A DNA stretch of 64,000 nt from an uncultured Opitutia bacterium. Its GTDB lineage: Bacteria > Verrucomicrobiota > Verrucomicrobiia > Opitutales > Opitutaceae. The stretch lies in NCBI GenBank assembly GCA_903873805.1, contig CAIQQB010000032.1, forward strand, positions 18,143 through 82,142, written 5' to 3'. The translations under genes were made by a program, and so were the position numbers. Under the pieces are notes generated by a model, which was not told the origin of the DNA, did no database searches, and worked only from the letters and a program-made list of their open reading frames with translations. This document shows, one piece after another, positions 18,484 through 27,034 of this stretch; within the stretch, counting starts at the first letter, position 1; each line of letters opens with the position of its first letter.

Positions 18484-19773
18484 ATGTCCGACCTCATCGT
18501 CCACGGCGGCCGGCCGCTCGCCGGCACCATCGTCCCCTCGGGCAACAAGAACTCCGTCCTGCCGATCCTCTGCGCGACGCTGCTGACCGACGAGCCGGTG
18601 ACGCTGCGGAACGTGCCCGACATCACGGATCTGCAGAAGCTCGCAGAGTTCTTCCGCACCCAGGGCTCGCAGATCGACTGGGACCGGACGGCCGGGGTGA
18701 TGCGCGTCAGCCACGCCGGCTTTCGCCCCACCCTGCAGAACCACGAGCTCCCGCAGGACATGCGCTCGACGGTGCTCCTGTATCCCGGACTGCTGCACCG
18801 GCTGGGTCGGCTTGCGATCCCCTCCAACACCAAGGGTTGCTCGCTCGGGGTGCGCGAAATCGATCCGCATCTCGACATCCTCCGGGCCCTCGGTGCCGGC
18901 GTGCATGAGGGCGATCCGCTGGTCATCAACCTGCCCGACGGTTTCCGCGGCGCCCGCCACTGGCTGGACTACATGTCCGTCACCGTGACGGAGAACTTCG
19001 CCATGGCCGCGGCGCTGGCCGCCGGCGAGTCCACGCTGATCAACGCCGCCAGCGAGCCGCACGTGCAGGATCTCTGCGCCGCGCTCGTCGCGATGGGCGC
19101 CCGGATCGACGGCCTCGGCACGTCGATGCTGCGGATCACGGGTGTGGCGAAGCTGCACAGCGCGACCATCACCATCAACAGCGACTACCATGAGATCGTC
19201 ACCTTCCTCGCGCTGGGCGCGATCACGGGCGGCGAGGTCCGCGTGGAGCAGGCCCTGCCCCAGCACTTTGACCTCATCATCCGCGCCTTCGCCAAGCTGG
19301 GCGTGCGCATCGAGCACGAGGGCGGCGCCGTCGTGGTGCGCCGCGGGCAAACACTGCGCATCGAGCAGCCGTTCACCGGCAACCTGCTCCCCAAGATCGA
19401 GGCCGCCCCGTGGCCGTATTTCTCCGTCGACCTGCTGCCCCTCATGATCGCGCTCAGCACGCGCTGCGAGGGCACGATCCATTTCTGGAACAAGGTTTAC
19501 GAAAACGGCTTCGCGTGGATTCCCGAGCTCGCCAAGTTCGGCGCCCACGCCGTCGTCAGCGATCCGCACCGCCTGATTGTTTTCGGCCCCAAGCCCCTCC
19601 GGCCCGCGGTCGTCGACTCGCCCTACGTCATCCGCGCCGCCGTCGCGCTGACGATGGTGGCCGCGTCCATCCCCGGCCGTTCCGTCGTGCGCAACGCCGA
19701 AATCATCAAACGCGCCCACCCGCGCTTCGTCGAGAACCTCCGCAGCCTCGGCGCCGAGCTGGAATGGCAGTGA
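18484..19773 (+). CDS. murA: UDP-N-acetylglucosamine 1-carboxyvinyltransferase (MurA family)
   Basis: 429 residues from ATG 18484. It shows the EPSP-synthase fold with [16 protein letters not shown] (Lys22 for substrate), MRST at 93-96, and the loop [20 protein letters not shown] with Cys119 at the position of the catalytic Cys115 of E. coli MurA. SVDLLPLM supplies the conserved Asp. It catalyses the first committed step of peptidoglycan precursor synthesis, adding enolpyruvate to UDP-GlcNAc. The sequence is somewhat diverged (AIPSN instead of a typical SLPGG), so it may be a second MurA paralogue. ruvB follows, with an intervening repeat. Confidence 0.88.
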   Translation: MSDLIVHGGRPLAGTIVPSGNKNSVLPILCATLLTDEPVTLRNVPDITDLQKLAEFFRTQGSQIDWDRTAGVMRVSHAGFRPTLQNHELPQDMRSTVLLYPGLLHRLGRLAIPSNTKGCSLGVREIDPHLDILRALGAGVHEGDPLVINLPDGFRGARHWLDYMSVTVTENFAMAAALAAGESTLINAASEPHVQDLCAALVAMGARIDGLGTSMLRITGVAKLHSATITINSDYHEIVTFLALGAITGGEVRVEQALPQHFDLIIRAFAKLGVRIEHEGGAVVVRRGQTLRIEQPFTGNLLPKIEAAPWPYFSVDLLPLMIALSTRCEGTIHFWNKVYENGFAWIPELAKFGAHAVVSDPHRLIVFGPKPLRPAVVDSPYVIRAAVALTMVAASIPGRSVVRNAEIIKRAHPRFVENLRSLGAELEWQ

Positions 19774-19888
19774 GGATTTTTGAATTTGGATTTTGGAATT
19801 TGGATTCCGCCCCGCCATTAACGTCCCAGACCTTCCCCTTTCCCGCCGTGTCCCAATCCAAAAGCGAAAATCCAAAATCCAAAATCCT
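19774..19888. repeat. AT-rich inverted repeat spanning the murA-ruvB junction and the ruvB start
   Basis: The left arm (19774-19808) is built of ATTTTGGAATTTGGATTC-like units. The right arm (19855-19888) is built of the complementary AATCCAAAATCC units. The AT content is far above its surroundings. The right arm lies inside the predicted ruvB coding sequence. Confidence 0.75.
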
Positions 19889-20933
19889 CCCGCCGCCCGC
19901 GACGGGGGCGGCGACCGGCCTCGGCTACATCACCTCCACCCTCGCCCAGCCGGTCTCGCCCGCCGAGGCGGCGCTGCGCCCGCTTTCGTTTGCCGACTTC
20001 ACCGGCCAGCCCAAGACCGTCGAGCGCCTCCAGGTCATGGTTGGCGCGGCCAAAAAGCGCGGCGACCCGCTCAACCACATCCTTCTCTCCGGACCGCCCG
20101 GACTCGGCAAGACCACCCTCGCCTTTATTCTCGGCCAGGAGCTCGGCAAAAACGTCCGCGTCACGTCAGGTCCCGTGGTGGAAAAGGCCGGAGATCTCGC
20201 CGGTCTGCTCACCAACCTCGAGGAGGGCGACATTCTTTTCATCGACGAGATCCATCGCATCCCCAAGACGGTCGAGGAATATCTCTATTCCGCGATGGAG
20301 GACTTCCGCCTCGACATCATGATCGACCAGGGGCCCAACGCCCGCAGCGTGCGGCTCACCCTCCCGCGCTTCACGCTGGTCGGCGCCACCACTCGGGCGG
20401 GCCTGCTCACCGCCCCGCTCCGCTCGCGCTTCACGCTCCAGACCCGGCTCGACTACTACGACCACGCCACGCTGCAGGGCATCGTGCGCCGCAGTTGCGG
20501 CCTGCTCGACGTGCCGGTCGAGGACGCCGGCGCGCAGGAGATCGCGACCCGGTCGCGCGGCACGCCCCGCATCGCCAACAACCTGATCAATTTCTGCCGG
20601 GACTACGCGCAGGAACGCGCCCAGGGGAAGATCACCCGGGCCGTCGCCGCCGCCGCCCTGGAGCTGCTGGAGATCGACGCCCGCGGGCTCGACGAGATGG
20701 ACAAGCGCATGCTCCGCATCATGGCTGAGAACTACCGCGGCGGCCCCGTCGGCATGAGCACCATCGCCGTCGCCGTCGGCGAGGAGGCCGAGACGCTGGA
20801 GGAGGTCCACGAACCGTTCCTGATCCAGGAAGGCTACCTGCAACGCACCCCGCAGGGCCGCGCCCTCACCGCCAAAGGCTACGCCGCCATCGGCCTGAAG
20901 CCCCCCGGCGGCGAACAGGGCGCGCTGCTGTAG
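19848..20933 (+). CDS. ruvB: Holliday junction branch-migration helicase RuvB
   Basis: 361 residues from GTG 19848, the only plausible start near the family N-terminus. Walker [15 protein letters not shown], Walker [11 protein letters not shown], sensor [17 protein letters not shown] with the arginine finger region, and [16 protein letters not shown] in the C-terminal winged helix are all present. It is the hexameric motor of RuvABC in recombinational repair. The first roughly 17 residues ([13 protein letters not shown]) are encoded by the right arm of the repeat at 19774-19888 and are not part of the conserved protein. An alternative start is an ATG at 19764 overlapping the end of murA, which would read through the whole repeat. 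Confidence 0.95.
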   Translation: MSQSKSENPKSKILPPPATGAATGLGYITSTLAQPVSPAEAALRPLSFADFTGQPKTVERLQVMVGAAKKRGDPLNHILLSGPPGLGKTTLAFILGQELGKNVRVTSGPVVEKAGDLAGLLTNLEEGDILFIDEIHRIPKTVEEYLYSAMEDFRLDIMIDQGPNARSVRLTLPRFTLVGATTRAGLLTAPLRSRFTLQTRLDYYDHATLQGIVRRSCGLLDVPVEDAGAQEIATRSRGTPRIANNLINFCRDYAQERAQGKITRAVAAAALELLEIDARGLDEMDKRMLRIMAENYRGGPVGMSTIAVAVGEEAETLEEVHEPFLIQEGYLQRTPQGRALTAKGYAAIGLKPPGGEQGALL

Positions 20934-20948
20934 GAGGATTGTCTACGA

Positions 20949-20975
20949 TGTAGGGCTCGACCTCGCGTCGAGCCT
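20949..20975. repeat. Short palindromic repeat GGCTCGAC-N-GTCGAGCC
   Basis: An eight-base-arm hairpin in the 274-bp gene-free gap after ruvB. A near-identical copy lies at 26850-26875. It could help end the ruvB transcript, but it lacks a T-run. Confidence 0.7.
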
Positions 20976-20996
20976 GGATTGTTTCGGACGGTTTGT

Positions 20997-21072
20997 GGTG
21001 GAGCGCGACGTCCCTGGCGCGCTTTCCGAAATGGACCCACGATCAAGCGCGCCAGGGACGTCGCGCTCCACC
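20997..21072. repeat. 28-bp perfect inverted repeat (GCGCGACGTCCCTGGCGCGC core)
   Basis: Arms 20997-21024 and 21045-21072 are exact complements with a 20-bp spacer. The outer ends read GGTGGAGCGCG, the same outer text as the 265-431 family, so the two repeat families share their ends and differ in the core. Confidence 0.85.
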
Positions 21073-21207
21073 TTCGGATCGAAGTTCTGCCGGAGATATA
21101 TCGTTCCATCGGCACGAGATTTTCCCAGCGGCCTGATATCAGCCAGGCCTCACGCGAGGTAAGGCCCTACAACGCCAGACACAGAAGCAGTACAGCCATC
21201 TGCCCCA

Positions 21208-21918
21208 TCACAGATCCCCGCCCTGAGGTCGGAGGATGATCTCCTCGACCACGGTGCGGCGGGTGAGGCGGAAGATGTCGTAAAACGCCCGCGCGACGTC
21301 CGCGGCGGGCATCATCCGCTCCTCTGGCGCGCCGCTGCCGGCCCAGGCCGGGGACACCGTGGCCCCCGGGTGGACGCAGCACACCCGCACACCCTTCGCC
21401 TTCAACTCGGCGCGCATCACTTTGCTGAGGCCGGTCACGCCGAACTTCGCCGCGCAGTACCCTGCCCCGCCGGCATAGGCCTGCAGGCCGGCAATCGAGC
21501 TCATGTTGAAAACATCGCCGCGTCCCCTCGCGACCATCGCCGGCACGAACGCCCGCGAGACCAGGAAAGTGCTGCGCAGGTTGGCCGCGATCAGTCCGTC
21601 GAACTCCGCCACGCGCATCTCCGTGAACGGTCGCGCGGTGAATTTGCCGGCGTTGTTGATCAGCACGTCCACCGCACCCCACCGCTGCGCGACCGCCGCC
21701 GCCAGCGTCGTGACCGCCGCCTCGTCGGTCACGTCGCAGGGAAAGACCGCGACCTTCGCCCCCAATCGGGCGCAGGCCGCCTCGACGCGGGCGAGATTTC
21801 CCGCGCTGCGCGCCACGAGCGCGAGCTTCACGCCGCGCACCTCGCGCGCAAAGACTTTGGCGATGGCCGCCCCGATGCCCTGCGACGCACCGGTGATGAG
21901 GATGACGGGGGGCTTCAT
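21208..21918 (-). CDS. Short-chain dehydrogenase, probable sepiapterin reductase-type
   Basis: 236 residues. Rossmann motif TGASQGIGAAIAKVF (residues about 9-23), NNAGKF, catalytic Ser in NMSSIAG and YCAAK with the catalytic Tyr/Lys. The C-terminus RRTVVEEIILRP-x-GGDL closely resembles the tail I recall for the Chlorobium sepiapterin reductase, as does the MMPAADVA segment before it. With FolE2 and PTPS on the same strand it would complete a GTP-to-tetrahydrobiopterin-type route, reducing the 6-pyruvoyl side chain with NADPH. SDRs are promiscuous, so the specific substrate is inferred. Confidence 0.75.
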   Translation of the reverse strand: MKPPVILITGASQGIGAAIAKVFAREVRGVKLALVARSAGNLARVEAACARLGAKVAVFPCDVTDEAAVTTLAAAVAQRWGAVDVLINNAGKFTARPFTEMRVAEFDGLIAANLRSTFLVSRAFVPAMVARGRGDVFNMSSIAGLQAYAGGAGYCAAKFGVTGLSKVMRAELKAKGVRVCCVHPGATVSPAWAGSGAPEERMMPAADVARAFYDIFRLTRRTVVEEIILRPQGGDL

Positions 21919-21923
21919 ATCGG

Positions 21924-22018
21924 AATCGTTCTCGTTCTCCTATTCATTCTCGTTCTCATGATTGTTCCTTTTCTCCCTTCCATCGAGAACGAGTAAGAGA
22001 AGGAGAACGAGAACGATT
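21924..22018. repeat. Inverted repeat of CGTTCTCGTTCTC type
   Basis: 34-base arms at 21924-21957 and 21985-22018 are nearly complementary (AATCGTTCTCGTTCTCC / GGAGAACGAGAACGATT at the ends). It fills almost the whole gap between the SDR and folE2 genes. Related copies lie at 24559-24626 and 63549-63635. Confidence 0.85.
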
Positions 22019-22025
22019 GTTACGC

Positions 22026-23006
22026 TCAGCACACCAGCGAGCGGAAATCCATGAAGTCCGCCGCAAAGCCGCCGGGCACGCCCTTGCAGATCACGCTCAC
22101 TGCGTCGTGCGAATGCAGCGATTCCAAGTGTGCGCACGCGATCCGGAAGTCGATGATCCGGCGGTCGCGCTCGAACTCCCGGTAGAGCAGACGCGCTGCA
22201 TCCTCCACAAACTTCAGGTGCGCCCCGTTGAGCTCGGCAAACGCCTGCTCGTCCTCGCGCTTCACCATCACCTGCGTCTCCGTCCGCAACGCCGCCGCGC
22301 AGAGCGCCTGCACGTCCTCGATCCAGATCTTTTTGCCCGGCGCTTCCTCAATCGTCACGCGCGCCTTGCTGCGCTGCGAATGCGGCACGCTGTAGACGCC
22401 GCGCCGGTCGCGCGCGTGCTCCGCCAGCTCCGCCGAACACGGGCAGGCCGACGAATAGACGAAGTCAAAATGGATGAACCGCCGGTAGGCCCCCGCGCTC
22501 GTCATCACGCCCTCGAAGGCCACGTCGTAGAACTGCCAGCCGGCCAGCCCGCTCCGCAGGCTGGGCTGCATCATCGGATAAGAAAAGTTGATCCGCAGGC
22601 GGGCGTCCTTGCTCTCCACCTTGCGCAGGTAGGTCTTGAGAATCTTGCCCATCCACTCGCCGGTGAAAACCTGATTTTTGTGGTCGTAAAACGAGCGCAC
22701 GATGCGGCTCATGTTGATGCCCTTCAGCTCCGCCTCCAGGGAGACCGTGCCAGTCACGCTTGCCTCCAGCGTGAGAATTTTGCCCTGCTTGGTGCGGAAC
22801 TTGAGCGGCAGCCGGAAATTGGACACGCCCACCTGCTGGATCGGCACGTGCGCGCCCTGGACGGCGTCGTGGGCGGCCACCATCATGTCCGGCAGCGACG
22901 CCCGGTAGGCGGGCGAAGGGCGGAACTTCGCATCGTAGCCGCGACGGATGCGCGCCGGGGCGCCGGCCGCCGACTGATGCAGGTACATGGGTTTGGATTT
23001 GGGCAT
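22026..23006 (-). CDS. folE2: GTP cyclohydrolase FolE2 (type IB)
   Basis: 326 residues. Family markers are [11 protein letters not shown] near 59, [15 protein letters not shown] near 93, SSACPCS near 187 (the Cys that binds the active-site metal in this family) and [14 protein letters not shown] near 205. It converts GTP to 7,8-dihydroneopterin triphosphate, the entry to folate, queuosine or biopterin synthesis. It starts 13 bp after the PTPS gene on the same strand, and the SDR follows beyond a repeat. The PTPS type next to it favours a biopterin product over queuosine. Confidence 0.93.
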   Translation of the reverse strand: MPKSKPMYLHQSAAGAPARIRRGYDAKFRPSPAYRASLPDMMVAAHDAVQGAHVPIQQVGVSNFRLPLKFRTKQGKILTLEASVTGTVSLEAELKGINMSRIVRSFYDHKNQVFTGEWMGKILKTYLRKVESKDARLRINFSYPMMQPSLRSGLAGWQFYDVAFEGVMTSAGAYRRFIHFDFVYSSACPCSAELAEHARDRRGVYSVPHSQRSKARVTIEEAPGKKIWIEDVQALCAAALRTETQVMVKREDEQAFAELNGAHLKFVEDAARLLYREFERDRRIIDFRIACAHLESLHSHDAVSVICKGVPGGFAADFMDFRSLVC

Positions 23007-23019
23007 GGGAGACGGGGCA

Positions 23020-23496
23020 TCAGACCGGGTCGGGACCGTGGTATTCGGCGAAGTTGCGCGGGGTTTCGTAGAGGCGGACGCAGTGCAGCCTCCCGGCGGG
23101 GAGATGCGGCTCGATCTGCGCCCAGAACGCGATCACGAGGTTTTCGGTCGAAGGGATGATGCCGCGCAAAAAGGGCACCTCCTCGTTGAGGTTGCGGTGG
23201 TCGCACGGGTCGACAATCGCGGTATGCAGGATGCGCTTGAGCTCGCCGAGGTCCATGATGTAACCGGTCTCCGGGTCGGGCTGCCCACGCACGGTGACCT
23301 CGAGTACATAGTTGTGTCCGTGCCAGTGCGGGTTGGTGCAGAGGCCGTACTGCCGCTCATTCCAGCGCTGGCTCTTCGCCGGGTTGTGCAGCCGGTGCGC
23401 CGAGTTAAAATGCACCTGCCGGGTGATGCTGACCGTGCCCCGGAGCGGACGCACGGACGGCGGGGCGGCCTTGGACTGGGCGGTTTTGCGCGGCAT
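23020..23496 (-). CDS. 6-pyruvoyl-tetrahydropterin synthase (PTPS), CX5HGH type
   Basis: 158 residues with a roughly 22-residue basic N-terminal extension. Zinc histidines are in FNSAHRLH and HWHGHNY. The active-site motif is CTNPHWHGH, a Cys five residues before HGH as in animal PTPS (human CNNPNGHGH), not the Cys-X3-HGH of bacterial Que[12 protein letters not shown] and [11 protein letters not shown] are also conserved. It converts dihydroneopterin triphosphate to 6-pyruvoyl-tetrahydropterin. First gene of the PTPS-folE2-(repeat)-SDR set. Confidence 0.88.
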   Translation of the reverse strand: MPRKTAQSKAAPPSVRPLRGTVSITRQVHFNSAHRLHNPAKSQRWNERQYGLCTNPHWHGHNYVLEVTVRGQPDPETGYIMDLGELKRILHTAIVDPCDHRNLNEEVPFLRGIIPSTENLVIAFWAQIEPHLPAGRLHCVRLYETPRNFAEYHGPDPV

Positions 23497-23555
23497 GAGG
23501 GGTTAATCGGTAACAACAAATCGCCGCCGGTCAACCCGCGGGAGTTTGGCAAAGA

Positions 23556-23622
23556 GTAGCGCAGGCATCCCTGCCTGCATCCGAGAACAGGCCCGGGATG
23601 CAGGCAGGGATGCCTGCGCTAC
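23556..23622. repeat. 27-bp perfect inverted repeat (GCAGGCATCCCTGCCTGC)
   Basis: Arms 23556-23582 and 23596-23622 are exact complements with a 13-bp loop. Each arm is itself a hairpin (GCAGGCA-tccc-TGCCTGC). It lies between the divergent PTPS and MBL-fold genes, so it probably does not act as a terminator. Confidence 0.85.
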
Positions 23623-23697
23623 GTCCCGGCTGCACCCCGCAAACGGTGCGCAGCAAAAACTCTTGCGCGCCCGCGCGCGGGGGACTTCATCGGTTCC

Positions 23698-24498
23698 ATG
23701 AGCATCCGTTTTTGCATCCTCGGCAGCGGCAGCGCGGGCAATTGCGCGCTGCTCCAGACCGAGGGGGCCCGGGTGCTCGTGGACGCCGGGTTCTCCGCCC
23801 GCAAGCTCGCCGCGCTGCTCGCCGCCGTGGGCGAGTCGCTCGACCGCATCGACGCGGTCTTCCTCACCCACGAACACGGCGACCATGCCGCGGGCATCAG
23901 CGGCCTCCGGCGCCATCCGCACATCCGCATCTTTGCCAACGCCGCCACCCAGCGCGCCGTGCAGTCCGGCCTGGAACACCGCCCCGACTGGCAGCTTTTC
24001 GAGACCGGCACGCGCTTCCAGTTTCGCGATCTTGAGGTGCGCAGCTTCGCCGTGCCGCATGACGCGCAGGAGCCGGTGGGCTTCACCTTTGCCACCGGCC
24101 ACGCGGGCGACCTGCTCTTCCCCCACCGCTGCGTCGCCTGGGTCACCGACCTCGGCCACGTCCCGCAGCACATCCAGGAACAGCTCCGCGACTGCGACGT
24201 CCTCGCCCTCGAATCCAACCACTGCCCGCAGTTGCTGCAGGCCGACACCAAGCGCCCCTGGTCGACCAAGCAGCGCATCGCCGGACGCCACGGCCACCTC
24301 TCCAACGACGGCGCCCGCACGCTCCTCGAGGCCGTCGCCAGCCCGCGCTGGCGGCATGTTTTCCTCACCCACCTCTCGCGCGATTGCAACAGTCTCGCCG
24401 CCGTCGAGGCCGCGATTGCCGGCCTCCGCGCCCGCCTCCGCTGTGAGTTCTCCATCGTCGGCCCCGGCGAGGGCACGCGGATGGTCGAGCTGGCCTGA
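23698..24498 (+). CDS. MBL-fold metallohydrolase, YycJ/WalJ-like
   Basis: 266 residues. N-terminal LGSGSAGNCALLQT and the metal-binding motif THEHGDHAAG (residues about 58-67), then AVPHDAQEPVGFTF, AWVTDLGHVPQHI, ESNHCPQ and FLTHLSRDCN, follow the YycJ/WalJ pattern of the beta-lactamase fold. Family members are thought to be nucleases or cell-wall-related hydrolases; the substrate is unproven. ATG 23698 is the first start compatible with the fold. Confidence 0.85.
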   Translation: MSIRFCILGSGSAGNCALLQTEGARVLVDAGFSARKLAALLAAVGESLDRIDAVFLTHEHGDHAAGISGLRRHPHIRIFANAATQRAVQSGLEHRPDWQLFETGTRFQFRDLEVRSFAVPHDAQEPVGFTFATGHAGDLLFPHRCVAWVTDLGHVPQHIQEQLRDCDVLALESNHCPQLLQADTKRPWSTKQRIAGRHGHLSNDGARTLLEAVASPRWRHVFLTHLSRDCNSLAAVEAAIAGLRARLRCEFSIVGPGEGTRMVELA

Positions 24499-24558
24499 GG
24501 GCGGCGACACGGGAGGCTCAGCCCACATTCCCCCGGAGAGTTGGAGTCTGCCTCCAAT

Positions 24559-24626
24559 ATCGTTCTCGTTCTCTGACTCGTTCTCGTTCTCCCGGTCTGA
24601 AAACCGACAATGAGAACGAGACCGAT
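24559..24626. repeat. Second copy of the CGTTCTCGTTCTC inverted repeat
   Basis: The left arm at 24559-24591 has four CGTTCTC units. The right arm is shortened (GAGAACGAGACCGAT, 24612-24626). It lies between the MBL-fold and pyruvate kinase genes. Confidence 0.75.
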
Positions 24627-24697
24627 TTTTTCTGTGACGCCGGCCCCCCTCACGGCGCTTGCGCACCCGACCGGTTTCCTTCATCAACGGCGCCTTA

Positions 24698-26131
24698 ATG
24701 CCCGCCGACCACGCCATCCGCCACACCAAGATCATCTTCACCCTCGGCCCGGCCACCGAGAGCGAGGAAATGCTCGAGAAACTCATCCGGGCCGGGGCCG
24801 ACATCGTCCGCCTTAACATGGCGCACGCCAACCACGAGTGGACCCGCGCCGTCATCCGCCGCATCCGTGCCGTCTCCCAGCGCGTGGGCCGCGACATCGC
24901 CGTGCTGATGGACATCAAGGGCCCCGAGATCCGCACCGGCGACCTTTCGGTGCCCATCGAGCTGAAGCCCGGCGAAATCTTTGACTTCACGGTCAAGCCT
25001 GGCGCCGTCCGCCAGGCCGCCGAGGAGATCCGCTCCGTCGACGTCAACTACCAGGGCCTCGTCAACGACATCAAGGTCGGCGACACCGTACTCGTCGACA
25101 ACGGGCTGCTGCGCCTCGAGGTGCTGGCCAAGGACGAGGCCCACATCCGCTGCCGCGTGCTCGTCCCGGGCCAGCTCTCTTCCCGCCGCCACATCAACCT
25201 CCCCGGCGTCAAGGTCAGCCTGCCCGCCTTCACCGAGAAGGACCGGGCCGACGCCACCGTCGGCCTCGAGGAGGGGATCGACTTTCTCGCCCTCTCCTTC
25301 GTGCGCGAGGCCGCCGATGTCGCCCTCCTCCGCACCTTTCTGGAGGAGAAACGCTCCCGCGTCCGCATCATCGCCAAGATCGAGGATCGCTCGGCCATCA
25401 CCAATCTCGACGAGATCGTCGCGGCCAGCGACGGCCTGATGGTCGCCCGCGGCGACCTCGGCATCGAGTGCGCGTTCGAGGAGCTGCCCGTCATCCAGCG
25501 CCGGGCGATCAACGCCTGCCTCTCGCAGGGCCGCCCCGTCATCGTCGCCACCCACATGCTCGAGAGCATGATCACGCAACCGGTGCCCACCCGGGCCGAG
25601 ATCACCGATGTCGCCAACGCGGTCTACGAACTTGCCGACTGCGTGATGCTCTCCGGCGAAACCACCATCGGCAAATACCCGCTCGAGTGCGTGCAGATGC
25701 TCGACAAGATCGCCCGCCGGATCGAGATCGAGGACTCCTCCGGCGCCCGCGAACCCGCCGTCTTCACCGACGAGCGCATGAAGGTGCTCAACGCCGCCGT
25801 CGTCCTGGCCAACCAGCTGCCGCGTTCAAGGTTGGTCACCTTCACCCGCCGCGGTTTCATGGCCGGCGGCCTCGCCGCCCTGCGGCCCGCCAACGCCCCC
25901 ATCCTCGCCTTCACGCCGTCACCCGAGGTCTTCCGCCACCTCCGCCTCCTCCGCGCCGTCGAGCCCTACCTGATGCCGTTCGCTGTCAGCCCCGACGCGA
26001 CCATCGAGAACGCCATTCTCCTGCTCACCCGCGCGGGCACCATCGCCCCGGGCGACAAGCTCATCGTCGCCTCCGACATCGTTTCGCTCGACCGGCTCGT
26101 CGCGAGCGTCCAGCTTCGCACCGTGCAGTAA
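24698..26131 (+). CDS. pyk: Pyruvate kinase
   Basis: 477 residues from ATG 24698. A start 39 bp upstream would add residues unlike the family. KIIFTLGPATES, RLNMAHANHEW, MDIKGPEIRTGDL, IIAKIEDRSAITNLDEI, MVARGDLGIE and PTRAEITDVANAVYELADCVMLSGETTIGKYP carry the PEP, ADP, K+ and Mg2+ ligands. It converts phosphoenolpyruvate and ADP to pyruvate and ATP. ATHMLES has His where Gln is usual, a minor family variant. The carbonic anhydrase gene starts 22 bp later, so the two may be co-transcribed. Confidence 0.95.
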   Translation: MPADHAIRHTKIIFTLGPATESEEMLEKLIRAGADIVRLNMAHANHEWTRAVIRRIRAVSQRVGRDIAVLMDIKGPEIRTGDLSVPIELKPGEIFDFTVKPGAVRQAAEEIRSVDVNYQGLVNDIKVGDTVLVDNGLLRLEVLAKDEAHIRCRVLVPGQLSSRRHINLPGVKVSLPAFTEKDRADATVGLEEGIDFLALSFVREAADVALLRTFLEEKRSRVRIIAKIEDRSAITNLDEIVAASDGLMVARGDLGIECAFEELPVIQRRAINACLSQGRPVIVATHMLESMITQPVPTRAEITDVANAVYELADCVMLSGETTIGKYPLECVQMLDKIARRIEIEDSSGAREPAVFTDERMKVLNAAVVLANQLPRSRLVTFTRRGFMAGGLAALRPANAPILAFTPSPEVFRHLRLLRAVEPYLMPFAVSPDATIENAILLLTRAGTIAPGDKLIVASDIVSLDRLVASVQLRTVQ

Positions 26132-26153
26132 GCCGGTCCAACCCGCCCCCGCC

Positions 26154-26798
26154 ATGCCTCCACTCCAACACCTGTTCGCCAACAACAAGGCCTGGGCCGG
26201 GCAGATCCGGCAACGCGACCCCGATTTTTTCCTCAAGCTCTCCCAGCAGCAGTCGCCGAACTATCTCTGGATCGGCTGCTCCGACAGCCGCGTGCCCGCC
26301 AACGAGATCGTCGGCCTCCTGCCCGGCGAGCTCTTTGTCCACCGCAATGTCGCCAACCTCGTCGTCCACACCGACCTGAACTGCCTCTCCGTGATGCAGT
26401 TTGCCGTGGATCTGCTCAAGGTCCGCCACATCATCGTCTGCGGACATTATGGCTGCAGCGGCGTGATGGCGGCGCTCCGGCGCGACCGGCTCGGCCTGAG
26501 CGACAACTGGCTGCGGCACCTGCAGGACGTGCGCCAGAAGCACGGGAAACGACTGGCCGCGCTGGCCGGTGATCCCCAGGCCGCCGACCTGCTCTGCGAA
26601 CTGAACGTGATCGAACAGGTCGCCAACGTCTGCCACACGACCATCGCCCGCGACGCCTGGGAACGCGGCCAGGAACTTTCGGTACACGGCTGGGCGTATG
26701 GCCTGAAGGACGGCATCCTGCGCGACCTGAACGTAACCGTCTCCAATTTCACCGACACCCCCAAGACCTACGCCGCCGCGCTCGCCGCCCTGGCCTGA
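26154..26798 (+). CDS. can: Beta-class carbonic anhydrase
   Basis: 214 residues. Zinc ligands and catalytic dyad are in WIGCSDSRVPANEI (Cys and Asp-Arg) and CGHYGCSGV (His and Cys). HRNVANLV and HGWAYGLKDG are also conserved. It hydrates CO2 to bicarbonate in the cytoplasm, supplying carboxylases and pH control. It follows pyk closely on the same strand. The GPTH/LNVIEQ region matches the Can (YadF) subgroup. Confidence 0.95.
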   Translation: MPPLQHLFANNKAWAGQIRQRDPDFFLKLSQQQSPNYLWIGCSDSRVPANEIVGLLPGELFVHRNVANLVVHTDLNCLSVMQFAVDLLKVRHIIVCGHYGCSGVMAALRRDRLGLSDNWLRHLQDVRQKHGKRLAALAGDPQAADLLCELNVIEQVANVCHTTIARDAWERGQELSVHGWAYGLKDGILRDLNVTVSNFTDTPKTYAAALAALA

Positions 26799-26849
26799 AC
26801 AGGTTGCCCGGACGCATTGGCTCGTTCCCTTTGCGCATCGTTTTTCCCC

Positions 26850-26875
26850 GTAGGGCTCGACCTTGCGTCGAGCCT
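26850..26875. repeat. Second copy of the GGCTCGAC/GTCGAGCC hairpin repeat
   Basis: Same 26-bp unit as at 20949, one base different. The rest of 26799-27034 contains other small GC-rich inverted motifs (CCAGCTGG, GTCGCCGACCCCGG) and no gene. Confidence 0.7.
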
Positions 26876-27034
26876 ATACATGTGCCGATCCCTTCCGATA
26901 ACTGTAGGCCAGCTGGTTGAGCTGGCGCCCGGCCAGATCATAGCTGTGGCCCGAGTCGCCGACCCCGGAAACTATTGGCAGTCGCCCGGCGGCCGGAGAC
27001 CGGCCGCCGGGACGAAGAAACAAAACCTGCCGGC

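Noticed and set aside
21924..22018. CRISPR-like array from the CGTTCTC units
   Set aside because: The units are contiguous heptad-like repeats in two facing arms, with no regular spacers and no cas genes.
22026..23496. Queuosine pathway reading of FolE2 plus a QueD-like protein
   Set aside because: The PTPS motif is Cys-X5-HGH and no queC, queE or queF is near. Kept only as an alternative to check.
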